A stretch of DNA of 64,000 nucleotides, from the NCBI RefSeq assembly GCF_003626595.1, contig NZ_RBAK01000019.1, positions 30,935-94,934 of the forward strand, written 5' to 3'. The stretch comes from Micromonospora endolithica. Lineage in GTDB: Bacteria > Actinomycetota > Actinomycetes > Mycobacteriales > Micromonosporaceae. The notes beneath the pieces were generated by a model. That model was not told where the DNA came from. It saw nothing but the letters and a program-made list of their open reading frames with translations, and searched no databases. Below are positions 26,305 through 35,730 of this stretch, one piece after another. The position numbers were made by a program, and so were the translations under genes. Position 1 is the stretch's first letter. Each line of letters opens with the position of its first letter.

Positions 26305-27825
26305 GTGGAGCGTCACCATTTGCTCGCCGGCCGTTACCGGTTGAACGAGCGTCTCGGCCGAGGTGGCATGTCCGTGGTCTGGCGGGCCCACGACGAGGTG
26401 CTGGAACGCGACGTGGCGGTCAAGGTGCTCGTCGCGACCGACCCGGGTGCCCGGTGGCGGATCCGGGCCGAGGCCAAGGCGGCCGCCCGGCTGTCGCACC
26501 CCAACGTGACCAACGTCTACGACTACGGGGAGTCCCCGCTCGCCGGTGAGCCGGTTCCCTTCGTCGTCATGGAACTGCTGACCGGCACCACCCTGGCGGA
26601 GCGTCTCACCGAGGGACCGCTGCCGCCGAGGGAGGCGCTGCGGATCTGCGCCGAGGTGGCTGCCGCGCTCGCCGCCGCCCATGACGAGGGGCTGGTGCAC
26701 CGGGACGTCAAACCCGAGAACGTGATGCTGACCCGGACCGGGGCGAAGGTCGTCGACTTCGGCATCGCGGCGATCGCCGGCACACCGGAGATCGACCCCG
26801 AGGGGCGGCTGCTCGGCACCCCGGCGTACTTCGCGCCGGAACGGCTGGGCGCGGGCGAGGTGCTGCCGGCCTCCGACGTCTACGCGCTGGGCCTGCTGCT
26901 GCACCGGCAACTGACCGGCCGGCTGCCCTGGCGGCGGGAGACGCGGACCGGGATGCTGCGCGCCCACGCGTACGAGGAGCCGGGGCGGCTGCCCGACCTC
27001 GCCGGAGTGCCACCGGAGGTCGTCCGCCTGCACCGCTGGTGCCTGGCGAAGGATCCGGCCGACCGGCCGAGCGCCGCCGAGGTGGCCCGGATCCTCACCG
27101 GCGCCCTCGCCAGGGTGCCCGAGAACGGCGAACCGACCGTGCCGGCGAGCATGCCACCGCCGGGCCCCGGGACGCCGTACCCGGCCGGCCCGACGGTGCG
27201 GTCGCCGGCCAGCCCGCGCCGGGTCGCCCCGTCGGCCGGGGCGCGCCGGGTCCGCTTCGGGTCCCGGGCGACGGTGGCGATCGGCGCGGCGATCGTCGGT
27301 GTGGTGGCGCTCGCCGGCACGCTCGGCGAGCCACCGTTCCGGCCGCCCGACGCCGCCGAACGACCGGACACCGGATTCGGCAGTGGCGACGCGGCCACCG
27401 TCGGGCAGCCGGTGCCCGGCGACCGGCCCCGGCCTTCCGGCACGTCCACCCGGATCGCAGCCGAGGGACCGTCGGCCGGCCGGTCCCCCACCCCGAGGTC
27501 GTCCGCCCCGGAGCAGCCGAGCGCCGGTGCGACACCCTCCGGCGCGGCCCCGACCAGCGGTTCCCCGACCCCGAGCGCCTCGACCGGTGGACAATCCGCC
27601 GTCGACGTCGCGGCGCGCGGCGGCCGGGTGTCGGTGCGCTGCGCCGACAAGATGGCCGAGATCGTGGCCGTCGTCCCCGTCGCCGGCTACCAGATCGACA
27701 CGTACGCCCCCGGCCCGGCCCGGGAGGTGCGGGTGGAACTGGTGTCCACCGGCAACCGCAGCGTGGTCACCGTGCGGTGCGCCGACGAGCGACCGGTCCC
27801 CCGGGTCAAGGAGAACCGACCCTGA
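26305..27825 (+). CDS. Ser/Thr protein kinase with extracellular C-terminal domain (second of pair)
   Basis: A tandem paralogue of the previous gene, 506 residues from GTG 26305. Kinase motifs are complete: LGRGGMSVVWRA, VAVKVL, HRDVKPEN, DFGIAAIAGTPEIDPEG and FAPERL. A TM helix (TVAIGAAIVGVVALAGTL) and a Ser/Pro-rich stalk lead to the same C-terminal domain as in the first kinase (GGRVSVRCADKMAEIVAV, PGPAREV, RPVPRVKENRP). GTG 26281 would add eight codons, but CAGGCT is 7 bases before GTG 26305, the same promoter layout as the first copy. Kinase cores have diverged less than the stalks, so the duplication is old. Confidence 0.92.
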   Translation: MERHHLLAGRYRLNERLGRGGMSVVWRAHDEVLERDVAVKVLVATDPGARWRIRAEAKAAARLSHPNVTNVYDYGESPLAGEPVPFVVMELLTGTTLAERLTEGPLPPREALRICAEVAAALAAAHDEGLVHRDVKPENVMLTRTGAKVVDFGIAAIAGTPEIDPEGRLLGTPAYFAPERLGAGEVLPASDVYALGLLLHRQLTGRLPWRRETRTGMLRAHAYEEPGRLPDLAGVPPEVVRLHRWCLAKDPADRPSAAEVARILTGALARVPENGEPTVPASMPPPGPGTPYPAGPTVRSPASPRRVAPSAGARRVRFGSRATVAIGAAIVGVVALAGTLGEPPFRPPDAAERPDTGFGSGDAATVGQPVPGDRPRPSGTSTRIAAEGPSAGRSPTPRSSAPEQPSAGATPSGAAPTSGSPTPSASTGGQSAVDVAARGGRVSVRCADKMAEIVAVVPVAGYQIDTYAPGPAREVRVELVSTGNRSVVTVRCADERPVPRVKENRP

Positions 27826-28236
27826 CCCGTCCGGCCCCACGGTGTGGACGGAGGGGGCCGGCGGGTGCCGCCCTCGGGCGTAGCCCTGCGCGGCCCCCCG
27901 TTCCCGCCGGCCCCGGTCCGGTCACCGCCTCGCCGGCGCCACCCAGGTCGGCGGCACCGGCTCCCGCCGTGGCGGAATGCCGGTGACGTCGACAGGTGGC
28001 CGGGCACGCAGGAGCCGCCCGGTCCGGCGGGGAGCGGGCGGCTCGACGTGGTCCGTCGTACGTGTCAGCCGGGCCGACCGCCCCCGTGGTGTTCGCTCCG
28101 CCAACCGGCGCCGGGCAGCGTCGACGCCACGAAGGTGTCGTACGACCTCGACATGCGGGGCTCCCGGAGCGGTGGTTGACCTTGCGTGATCACGGTAGGG
28201 CGGGCCCGGAGGGCCGGCAACGGATTTCGATGCGGC
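27826..28236. other. Non-coding gap between kinase 2 and the FAD oxidoreductase
   Basis: About 410 bases between two convergent gene ends. GGCCCC and GGGGGCC segments at 27831-27860 could form a terminator for the kinase. Short frames on both strands show no family resemblance or ribosome sites. I see no gene. Confidence 0.5.
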
Positions 28237-29766
28237 TCAGCCGCGTCCCGCCAGCAGCCCGCGCGGACGGATCGAGCGCACCGGCTCCGCCGCGCCGCCG
28301 GTGGCCCGCAGGATGTGGTTCGCGGCGAGGATGCCGGTGGCCGCCGAGCGTTCCATCAGCGCGCTGGGGAACTCCGTGGAGATGCCGTCCCCGGCCAGGT
28401 AGAGCCCCTCGGCGTCGGTGCGTACGCCGGGCCGCCAGGCGTGACTGCCCGGGGTGAAGGCCGGCGCCTGCGCCTCCACCCGGGCGCGCAGCTCCCGGAC
28501 CCGCAGCCGGGCCGCCTCCGGCCAGAGCGCGATCAGCTCGGCGCGCATCCGCTCGGCCAGCTCCTCGGCGGGCACGCCCGGCTCGCAGGCGTACGCGTGC
28601 AGCTCGACCACCGAGCCGCCGGTGCGCTCGGCCCAGCGGCGGGACTCGTTCTCCAGCCGGTGGTAGAGCGTCACCGAGTCCAGGGTGGGCTGCCGGGACA
28701 CCCCGCTGAACACGGCCCGGCCCGGGTCGACGTCCCCGTCGCACCAGTAGCGCGCCACCGCGTACGGCGGACCGGCCTGGCCGAACGCGGGCATCCGCGC
28801 CGCCAGCTCCGGAGCGACCTCGGCGAGCGTGGGGGAGGCCGCGACCAGCGCGGCGAGCGCGGGCGGGTCGACGGCGAGCACGACGTGCCCGGCCGGGTAC
28901 GACGTGCCGTCCGCGGTGGCCACCCGCCACCCGTCGGCGTCGCGGCTCACCGTGGTGACCGGCGCGCCGGTGACCACCCGGCCGCCGTGCTTCTCCACGT
29001 GGCGGGTCAGCGGCTGCCAGATCGCGGTCGCGTAGTCCTCGTCGGGGCAGTCGAAGGCCAGCCCCTCCGGGTTGCCGAGCAGGTAGAAGTGGAACTGGGC
29101 GATCATCTCGGCGGCCGACATCTCCGCCTCGTGGTTGAAGAACGAGTGGGAGAAGACCTCGAACAACATCGCCCGCGCCCGGTCCGGCAGCTTCAGCGAG
29201 GAGAGCAGCTCATCGGCGGTGGTGTCGTCGAACTCCGCGTAGGTGCGCACCGGATCGTAGGTGAGCAGCGGCAGGGCGGCGTCCCGGTCCATCCCGCGCA
29301 GGTCGCCGAGGCGCAGGCTGGGGCTGCGCAGCAGCAGCGCGAGCAGGTTCGCCGGCGGGGCCGGCGGCAGCTTGCCGAACTCCTCGGTCGGCCACCGCTC
29401 ACTGAGGATCGGGTAACCCGGGATCGGCTTGAGGAACGCCAGGTCCGGGTCGACGCGGCGCAGGATGGACCGCCAGTTGTAGTACTGCCGGAAGAACGCG
29501 TGGAAACCGTGCTCGTTCTGCTGCACCCCGTCGGGCAGGGCCTCGGGCCAGGCGCCCAGGCGTCCACCGAGAGTCGGCGCGGCCTCCAGCACGGTCACGT
29601 CGACGCCGCGCTCGGCGAGCACCACCGCGGCCGACATGCCGGCGATCCCGCCGCCCACCACGACCGCGGTGACCGGTTGCGGTACGCGGTCGGCGCCGCC
29701 ACCGCCCGGGTCGACCTCGTGCTCGCGTACGCCGATGAGCCGACCGAACACCTGCGACAGCGCCAT
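28237..29766 (-). CDS. FAD-dependent carotenoid-type oxidoreductase (CrtU/phytoene-desaturase-like)
   Basis: A 509-residue flavoprotein. The ADP-binding fold VVVGGGIAGMSAAVVLAERGVDVTVLEA is at about 33-61. EHGFHAFFRQYYNWRSILRRVDP and FEVFSHSFFNHEAEMSAAEMI match the isorenieratene-synthase/CrtU and related desaturase branch, and GLYLAGDGISTEFPSALMERSAATGILAAN is the C-terminal FAD motif. It probably acts on a long isoprenoid at the membrane, but the reaction is not fixed by sequence and no crt genes adjoin it. ATG 29766 has GAGAGGG 5 bases upstream; the frame is open 15 codons further. A double copy of the GGGCCC repeat element lies in its upstream region. Confidence 0.8.
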   Translation of the reverse strand: MALSQVFGRLIGVREHEVDPGGGGADRVPQPVTAVVVGGGIAGMSAAVVLAERGVDVTVLEAAPTLGGRLGAWPEALPDGVQQNEHGFHAFFRQYYNWRSILRRVDPDLAFLKPIPGYPILSERWPTEEFGKLPPAPPANLLALLLRSPSLRLGDLRGMDRDAALPLLTYDPVRTYAEFDDTTADELLSSLKLPDRARAMLFEVFSHSFFNHEAEMSAAEMIAQFHFYLLGNPEGLAFDCPDEDYATAIWQPLTRHVEKHGGRVVTGAPVTTVSRDADGWRVATADGTSYPAGHVVLAVDPPALAALVAASPTLAEVAPELAARMPAFGQAGPPYAVARYWCDGDVDPGRAVFSGVSRQPTLDSVTLYHRLENESRRWAERTGGSVVELHAYACEPGVPAEELAERMRAELIALWPEAARLRVRELRARVEAQAPAFTPGSHAWRPGVRTDAEGLYLAGDGISTEFPSALMERSAATGILAANHILRATGGAAEPVRSIRPRGLLAGRG

Positions 29767-29805
29767 GTGCACCCTCTCCAAGACGAGGTCCCCAGTCTGC
29801 CCGAT

Positions 29806-29958
29806 GTGCAAGGAAGGGACCCTTCTTAACGCCTGGCGTTGTAAAAGGGCCCCTTGTTAACACTGGTCCGGTGCGCTCGGGGGCGGGTCGGGGGGCTGCG
29901 GTGTTAAGAAGGGGCCCTTCCTCTACCGCAGGCGTTAATAGGGGGCCCTTCCTTTCAC
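29806..29958. repeat. GGGCCC double-palindrome element, head-to-head pair
   Basis: Two copies in opposite orientation. The plus copy (29806-29872) reads GCAAGGAAGGGACCCTTCTT, a linker, then AAAAGGGCCCCTTGTTAAC. The minus copy (29900-29958) has CCGCAGGCGTTAATA between its two palindromes and touches the stop codon of the minus-strand MSMEG_6728-type gene. Each palindrome can form a hairpin. Confidence 0.85.
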
Positions 29959-30437
29959 CCGAGGCAGCGGCGTTCGCGGTCGGAGGGCGGCCAGACGTAC
30001 TCCAGGTCGGGCGGCACGTCGTCGCCGAACAGCGGTCGGTAGTGCTCCGGGTCCTTGCGCAGCAGCGACGAGCGGTGGCTCAGGTGCAGGTCGGCGCGGC
30101 CCAGCCAGGGTGGCAGTTCCCCGGCGTCGGCCAGCTCGCCCTGGGTGCGCACCAGGGTCAGGCCGCAGGCGGCGGCGAGGTCGGTGACCATGGTCGCCGC
30201 GCAGGTGTCCGCCCGACCCGGTTCGGTCCACACCGCGCACATGTCCAGCCCGTACCGGGTCAGCGCCTCCTCGTAGCCGGCCCACATCTTCACCGCCGGA
30301 TGGTTGCGCCACCCGTACGTCGGGCGGGTCAGCCCGCGCAGCACCTGGATGGTCTCCACCCGCTGCTTGCCCAGCCGCTTCTGGTCCAGCGTCCGGGCGC
30401 TGGCCAGGAAGTCCGGGTACGGGAGGAACGTCTGCAT
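29955..30437 (-). CDS. MSMEG_6728-family protein (pyrimidine-dimer glycosylase-like)
   Basis: A 160-residue protein beginning MQTFLPYPDFLASARTLDQKRLGKQRVET, the hallmark of the actinobacterial MSMEG_6728 family. The fold is related to the Pyr_excise/T4 endonuclease V family (LDxxRLxKQRVE, W.NHPAVKMW). A role in repair of UV-damaged DNA is suggested by that relation but has not been shown from this sequence. TAGACC lies 6 bases before the ATG, a weak leaderless promoter. Divergent from the channel gene. Confidence 0.85.
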   Translation of the reverse strand: MQTFLPYPDFLASARTLDQKRLGKQRVETIQVLRGLTRPTYGWRNHPAVKMWAGYEEALTRYGLDMCAVWTEPGRADTCAATMVTDLAAACGLTLVRTQGELADAGELPPWLGRADLHLSHRSSLLRKDPEHYRPLFGDDVPPDLEYVWPPSDRERRCLG

Positions 30438-30522
30438 GCCGGGGGTCTACCCGCCGACCGGACCGGCAATCTTCATGATCACGGGCAGCGCTCGTCGCGA
30501 CCGGTTGACTACCATGCGGCGC

Positions 30523-32310
30523 ATGGCGGAGCCCCTGCTCGATCGTGCGCGGCGGGCCGGCCGGCGCTGGGTCGGTCCGGACGTCCGGACGCACTATGTG
30601 ATCTGCGGCCAGGACCCGCTCGCCTACTGGGTGGTGCGGGCGCTGCTCGCCACCGAGGTACCGGCCGGGCGACTGCGGATCACCCTCGTCGTCCCGGAGC
30701 GCCGCCGGTCGGAGGGCCCGGACGGCCGGGACATCGAGGGTGTCGACGTGATCCGCGCCGACCGGCTGGACGAGGCGACGTTCCGCCGGGCCGGGCTGGT
30801 CGGCGCGGACGGGCTGGCGCTGCTGCACCAGGACGACGTGGGCAACATGCACGCGGCGCTCTGCGCCCAGGAGGTGGAGCCGCGGCTGCGCCTGGTGGTG
30901 CGGATGTTCACCACCGGCCTGGCGAACGGGGTCCGGCAGATCTTCCCCGACTCGGCGGTGCTGTCCGACGCGTCGATGGCCGCTCCGGCGTTCGTCGCCG
31001 CCGCCCTCGGTGAGGTGGCCCCGACCCACTTCCGGCACGGCGGGCGCACCCTCTACGTCGCCGAGCGCGACGACGTACGCCCCGAGGACGTGGTGTGCGG
31101 GGTGGCCGACACCCGGGACCCGCAGGCGGTCCGGGTGCTCCCGGCCGGCGACGCCGACGCCGACGTGGTGCTCGCCGAGGCGACCGGCGCGCCCCCGGGC
31201 ACCGAGCTGGCCGCGCGCCGGCTGCGCCGGGCCCGGCGGCGACGCCGACCGGTGGCGATGTTGGTCCGCGCGGTGCGCAGCTTCGCCACCCGCAAGATCG
31301 GCATCGCGGTGCTGGTGCTGCTCGCGGTGATCGCCGCCCTCGGCGGCCTGTACGCGGGCACCGCGCACGTGAGCTGGGGCCAGGCGCTCTACCTGACGCT
31401 GGTCACCACGTTGAGCGGGCAGGATCCGGACCCGGCCAAGCCGGTCCCGCAGCAGGTGATGCAGGTCGTCCTCAACCTGGCCGGGCTGGCGCTGATCCCG
31501 CTGATCACGGCGGTGGTCGTGGACGGCATCGTCAACGCCCGGCTCGCCCTGCACACCGGCCGGATCCTGCCCGAGCGGACCGGTCACGTGGTGGTCGTCG
31601 GGCTGGGCAACATCGGCATGCGGGTGATGGCGCAGCTGCACGACTTCGGCGTCGAGGTGGTGGCCATCGACAAGAACCCGAACGCGCGCGGTGTACCGCT
31701 GGCCCGGCGGCTCGGCGTACCGGTGGTGGTCGGGGACGCGGCGCTGGAGGAGACGCTGCGGGTCGCGTCGGTCGCCACCTGCCAGGCGCTGGTGGTGGTG
31801 TCCACCGACGACGGGGCGAACCTGCGGGCGGCCCTCAACGGGCGGATCCTCAACGACGAACTGCGGGTGGTGCTGCGGCTCTTCGACGGCGACTTCGCCG
31901 AACGCGTCCAACGGGCCTTCGGCATCGGCATCTCGCGCAGCGTGTCGTACCTGGCCGCGCCCTCGTTCGTGGCGGCCCTGCTGGACCGCGCGGTACTCGC
32001 CACCATCCCGGTGGGCCGGCACGCGCTCCTGGTCACCGAGGTCCCGGTGGCCGCCGGCTCGGCGCTGGACGGCCGGGCGCTCGCCGTGGTCGACCGACCG
32101 GAGAGCGTCCGACTGCTCGCCCACGCGCGCGCCGGGCAGCGGTACGACTGGTCGCCCGACCACCGGTTGGTCGTCGTCGCGGGTGACCGGTTGACCGTGG
32201 TGGCCCGGCGCGCCGGCCTGAACGCCCTGCTCCGCGAGGCCGCCCCGCCGCAGCCGGCGGCGCCCGTTCCGCCGGCCGGCGCACCGGCGCCCCGCGAGGT
32301 GGAGGACTGA
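30523..32310 (+). CDS. Potassium-channel-like protein with two RCK/TrkA domains
   Basis: A 595-residue protein. An N-terminal RCK-like NAD-binding domain (THYVICGQDPLAYWVVRALLA) spans about 15-230. Two TM helices (about 255-280 and 310-330) flank a pore loop, and a second RCK domain begins at HVVVVGLGNIGMRVMAQL. The pore loop reads LVTTLSGQDPDPAKPVP, without the GYG filter of K+ channels, so ion selectivity is uncertain. TACCAT lies 7 bases before ATG 30523 (leaderless), which I prefer to ATG 30514. The convergent permease ends 4 bases after its stop. Confidence 0.85.
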   Translation: MAEPLLDRARRAGRRWVGPDVRTHYVICGQDPLAYWVVRALLATEVPAGRLRITLVVPERRRSEGPDGRDIEGVDVIRADRLDEATFRRAGLVGADGLALLHQDDVGNMHAALCAQEVEPRLRLVVRMFTTGLANGVRQIFPDSAVLSDASMAAPAFVAAALGEVAPTHFRHGGRTLYVAERDDVRPEDVVCGVADTRDPQAVRVLPAGDADADVVLAEATGAPPGTELAARRLRRARRRRRPVAMLVRAVRSFATRKIGIAVLVLLAVIAALGGLYAGTAHVSWGQALYLTLVTTLSGQDPDPAKPVPQQVMQVVLNLAGLALIPLITAVVVDGIVNARLALHTGRILPERTGHVVVVGLGNIGMRVMAQLHDFGVEVVAIDKNPNARGVPLARRLGVPVVVGDAALEETLRVASVATCQALVVVSTDDGANLRAALNGRILNDELRVVLRLFDGDFAERVQRAFGIGISRSVSYLAAPSFVAALLDRAVLATIPVGRHALLVTEVPVAAGSALDGRALAVVDRPESVRLLAHARAGQRYDWSPDHRLVVVAGDRLTVVARRAGLNALLREAAPPQPAAPVPPAGAPAPREVED

Positions 32311-32313
32311 CCG

Positions 32314-33543
32314 TCAGGATCGCCGGCGGAGGGCGTACCAGGTCGCGCCGACGGCCAGCACCGCGAAGCCGGTCACCACGCTCGCCGGTGGCAGGTTGAC
32401 CGCGAGCAGCAGGCACCCGGCCAGTCCGAGTGCGGCGAGCGCCCGGACCGGCAGCTTCCGGTGCGGGTCCGGGCCGAGGGTGAGCGCCGCCGCGTTGGTG
32501 ATCGCGTAGTACACCAGCACGGTGACGCTGGAGAAGCCGATCGCGTTCCGGACGTCGCCGAGCAGCACGATCAGGATCACCACGCCGGCCACCGCCAGCT
32601 CGGCCCGGTGCGGCACCCGGTGCACCGGGTGCACCGCGTCCAGCGCGCCGGGCAGGTCGCGGCGGCGGGCCATCGCCAGGGTGGTCCGACCGACCCCGGC
32701 GAGCAGGGAGAGCAGCACCCCGATCACCGCCACGGCCGCGCCGGCCCGCACCACCCAGGCCAGGCCGGGCAGCCCGATGGCGGTCACCACGTCGGCCAGC
32801 GGCGCGGTGGACGCGGCCAGCCGGTCGGCGCCGAGCACGCCGAGTGTGACCACCGCGAGCACCAGGTAGATCGCCAGCACCGCGCCGAGCGCCATGGGCA
32901 CCGCGCGGGGGATGGTCCGCTCCGGGTCGCGTACCTCCTCACCGAGGGTGGCCACCCGCGCGTACCCGGCGAACGCGAAGAACAGCAACCCGGCGGCGGT
33001 GAGCACCCCCCGGTCGACGCCGCCGTCGGCGGCGAGCCGGCCGGCGGAGACGTCGGTCGCGCCGACCACCGCGACCACCCCCAGGACGGTCAGGACGACC
33101 ACCACCAGGACCTTCGTCGCTGTCGCGGTCTTCGCGACGCCCCGCAGGTTCACCGCGGTCACCGCCAGGACCGCGCCGACCGCGACCACCCGGGCCTGCC
33201 CCGGCCAGAGGTACGCCCCGATGGTCAGCGCCATCGCCGCGCAGCTCGCCGTCTTGCCGACCACGAACCCCCAGCCGGCGAGGAACCCGGCGAACGGGCC
33301 GAGGCGCTCCCGGCCGTAGACGTAGGTGCCGCCGGACTCCGGGTAGCGGGCGGCGAGCCGCGCCGAACTGGTCGCGTTGCAGAAGGCGACGAAGCCGGCC
33401 AGCGCCAACGCCACCAACAGCCCGACACCCCCGGCCGCCGCCGCGGCCGGGGCGAACACCACGAAGACGCCCGCGCCGAGCATCGCGCCGAGACCGATCA
33501 CCACCGCATCGCGTACGCCCAGCCGGCGCGCCAGTCGGTCCAC
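32314..33543 (-). CDS. APC-family amino acid permease
   Basis: A 409-residue membrane transporter with about 12 TM helices. The family start is clear: GVRDAVVIGLGAMLGAGVFVVFAPAAAAAG, then ATSSARLAARYPESGGTYVYGRERLGPFAGFLAGW, the conserved helix 1 and helix 3 regions of the APC superfamily. The substrate is probably an amino acid or amine. GTG 33543 is the only in-frame start near the first helix, with TAGGTT 8 bases upstream. The PAP2 gene ends 11 bases upstream on the same strand. Confidence 0.88.
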   Translation of the reverse strand: MDRLARRLGVRDAVVIGLGAMLGAGVFVVFAPAAAAAGGVGLLVALALAGFVAFCNATSSARLAARYPESGGTYVYGRERLGPFAGFLAGWGFVVGKTASCAAMALTIGAYLWPGQARVVAVGAVLAVTAVNLRGVAKTATATKVLVVVVLTVLGVVAVVGATDVSAGRLAADGGVDRGVLTAAGLLFFAFAGYARVATLGEEVRDPERTIPRAVPMALGAVLAIYLVLAVVTLGVLGADRLAASTAPLADVVTAIGLPGLAWVVRAGAAVAVIGVLLSLLAGVGRTTLAMARRRDLPGALDAVHPVHRVPHRAELAVAGVVILIVLLGDVRNAIGFSSVTVLVYYAITNAAALTLGPDPHRKLPVRALAALGLAGCLLLAVNLPPASVVTGFAVLAVGATWYALRRRS

Positions 33544-33554
33544 GAGGAGACAAC

Positions 33555-34316
33555 CTAGGGGTACGAGGTGAACGGCCGGTCCCATTCCCGCAGCCACCCG
33601 GGCAGCGGGACGTCGTCCCACCGCACCCGGTGCAGGATCCGGTCCAGCAGGAGGCCCAGCGCCAGGGCCGCCAGCCCGTCGGTGAGCCAGTGGAAGTTCA
33701 GGTACGTCGTGGTGACCAGCAGGATCGCCGGCGGCGCGAACCGCACCAGCCGGTACGCGGCTACCGGCAGCCGCCCCGCGGTGAACGCCACGAGCAGGGC
33801 GGCGATGACGCCGTACCAGACGATCGCGTTGGCCACGTGCCCGGACGGGTAGGACATCGAGTACGCCCCGGCGGGCAACCGGTTGAAGATCTCCACCGCC
33901 TCCTCGGGCGCCAGGAACGGCTCCTTGACGCTGGCGGTGGGCGCGGCCCGGTCGGTCCAGAGTTTCAGCGGCCCGATGGTCAGGGTGGTGAGCAGGAACG
34001 CGCCGGCCACGAACAGCAGCGGGCGGACCGAGTGCCGCCGCCACGCCACCGCCAGGGCCAGCGCCCCGGAGACCGGCATCAGCAGCCAGCCGCCCTGGCC
34101 GAGCAGGTTGAACACCCGGGCCGTCCAGTACAGCGGTGCCGGGTCGTGGTCGAACGCCCAGGCGCTGACCGTGAGGTCCAGGTCGAGCAGCAGCCCGCCG
34201 GCGAGCGCCCCGGTCAGCGCCACGAACACGGCGAGCAGCAGGGCGTCGAACCACCAGCCGGCCGGGCGGACCGGCCGGAGCAGCGGCTTCGGCCGTACCG
34301 TCGTGGTTTCCCGCAC
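33555..34316 (-). CDS. PAP2-family membrane phosphatase
   Basis: A 253-residue integral membrane protein with six predicted TM helices and the three PAP2 motifs in order: KLWTDRAAP (KX6RP-like), SYPSGHVAN (PSGH) and LNFHWLTDGLAALALG (SRX5HX3D-like, with Asn in place of Ser-Arg). It probably dephosphorylates a lipid phosphate such as undecaprenyl pyrophosphate or phosphatidate on the outer face of the membrane. TAGCGT lies 6 bases before the GTG start. Divergent from the DUF4032 gene across 109 bases. Confidence 0.88.
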   Translation of the reverse strand: MRETTTVRPKPLLRPVRPAGWWFDALLLAVFVALTGALAGGLLLDLDLTVSAWAFDHDPAPLYWTARVFNLLGQGGWLLMPVSGALALAVAWRRHSVRPLLFVAGAFLLTTLTIGPLKLWTDRAAPTASVKEPFLAPEEAVEIFNRLPAGAYSMSYPSGHVANAIVWYGVIAALLVAFTAGRLPVAAYRLVRFAPPAILLVTTTYLNFHWLTDGLAALALGLLLDRILHRVRWDDVPLPGWLREWDRPFTSYP

Positions 34317-34425
34317 GCGCCCACGCTACCGGCCGCTCCCGGTGCCGGACCGGGACGGGCCGGCGTGCCTGTGGGCCCAGCCACGAAAAGCGGCGTTCGG
34401 CGGGGACAGCCGTCACACTTGTCCC

Positions 34426-35643
34426 GTGCGGATCACCTCGGCCCTCGTCGACCCTGCGCTGCTCGACCTTCCGTGGTCGACGCCGCTGGAGGAGTGGCCG
34501 GCGCACCACCTGGTCGCGCTGCCGCAGGGCATCTCCCGGCACATCGTGCGGTTCGTCCGGCTCGGCGAGTTCGTGTACGCGTTCAAGGAGACCCGCGAGC
34601 GGATCGCCGAGCGGGAGTACGACCTGCTCCGGGCGCTGGAGCGGATCGATTTCCCGTCGGTGGAGGCGGTGGCGATCGTCGCCGACCGGCAGACCGAGGA
34701 CGGGGAACCCCTGGAGTCGGTGCTGATCACCCGGCACCTCCAGTTCTCGCTGCCGTACCGGGCGCTCTTCTCGCACACCCTGCGGCCGGAGACGATGGGC
34801 CGACTGCTCGACGCGCTCGCCGCGCTGATCGTGCGGATGCACCTGACCGGCTTCTTCTGGGGCGACTGCTCGCTGTCGAACACGCTGTTCCGCCGGGACG
34901 CGGGCGCCTTCGCCGCGTATCTGGTCGACGCGGAGACCGGCGCCCTGCACAGCTCGCTGTCGAAGGGGCAACGAGCCGAGGACCTGGAGATCGCCCGGGT
35001 CAACATCTTCGGTGAGGCGCTCGACCTCCAGGCCGCCGGGCTGCTGCACGAGTCGATCGACCCCGAGGTGGTCTGCGAGGAGGTCGTGCAGCGCTACGAG
35101 CGGCTCTGGCACGAGATCACCTACGAGCAGCAGGTCGAGCGGGAGGCCCGGCACGACATCGAGGGCCGGATCCGTCGCCTCAACGAGCTGGGCTTCGACG
35201 TCGCCGAGGTGGCCATGTCGACCATCGACGACGGGCGCTACCTGGTCCGGCCGAAGGTGGTCGACGCCGGCTACCACACCCGGCGGCTGCTCCGGCTGAC
35301 CGGACTGGACGCCGAGGAGAACCAGGCCCGGCGGTTGCTCAACGACCTCGACGCGTACCGGGCGGAGAGCGATCTGACCGACGAGCAGCAGGCCGCGCAC
35401 CGCTGGCTGACCGAGGTCTTCGAGCCGGTCGTCCGGGCGGTCCCGGCCAACCTGCGCCGCAAGCTGGAGCCGCAGGAGATCTTCGCGCAGATCATCGAGC
35501 ACAAGTGGCTGCTCTCCGAGCAGGCCGGCCGGGACGTGGGGATGGCGCCAGCGGTCCAGTCCTACCTGTCGAACGTCCTCGCCCACCGCCCGGACGAGCA
35601 GGCCGTCCTCGGGGTGGACGTCCCCACGCTCACCGCCGGCTGA
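34426..35643 (+). CDS. DUF4032 protein with kinase-like core
   Basis: A 405-residue actinobacterial protein. The N-terminal 250 residues look like a lipopolysaccharide-kinase type fold: GFFWGDCSLSNTLF is the catalytic loop (Asp then Asn) and AYLVDAETGAL the metal-binding Asp. The C-terminal 150 residues form the DUF4032 domain (RRLNELGFDVAEVAMST, RYLVRPKVVDAGYHTRRL). Substrate and role are unknown. CACACT lies 6 bases before GTG 34426 and no ribosome site is visible. The 54-bp repeat array follows its 3' end. Confidence 0.85.
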   Translation: MRITSALVDPALLDLPWSTPLEEWPAHHLVALPQGISRHIVRFVRLGEFVYAFKETRERIAEREYDLLRALERIDFPSVEAVAIVADRQTEDGEPLESVLITRHLQFSLPYRALFSHTLRPETMGRLLDALAALIVRMHLTGFFWGDCSLSNTLFRRDAGAFAAYLVDAETGALHSSLSKGQRAEDLEIARVNIFGEALDLQAAGLLHESIDPEVVCEEVVQRYERLWHEITYEQQVEREARHDIEGRIRRLNELGFDVAEVAMSTIDDGRYLVRPKVVDAGYHTRRLLRLTGLDAEENQARRLLNDLDAYRAESDLTDEQQAAHRWLTEVFEPVVRAVPANLRRKLEPQEIFAQIIEHKWLLSEQAGRDVGMAPAVQSYLSNVLAHRPDEQAVLGVDVPTLTAG

Positions 35644-35730
35644 CCCGGCGTGACCCGGGCGCGCCCGGCGGGCGTCGGTCGGGCGCGGCGGCGTCCGGCC
35701 GCCTGGGGCGGTCGCCGGGTCGTCGCGGCC

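Noticed and set aside
27826..28236. Genes in the gap after the second kinase
   Set aside because: Several frames of 60-110 codons exist on both strands, but all are Pro/Arg-rich shadows without motifs or start signals.
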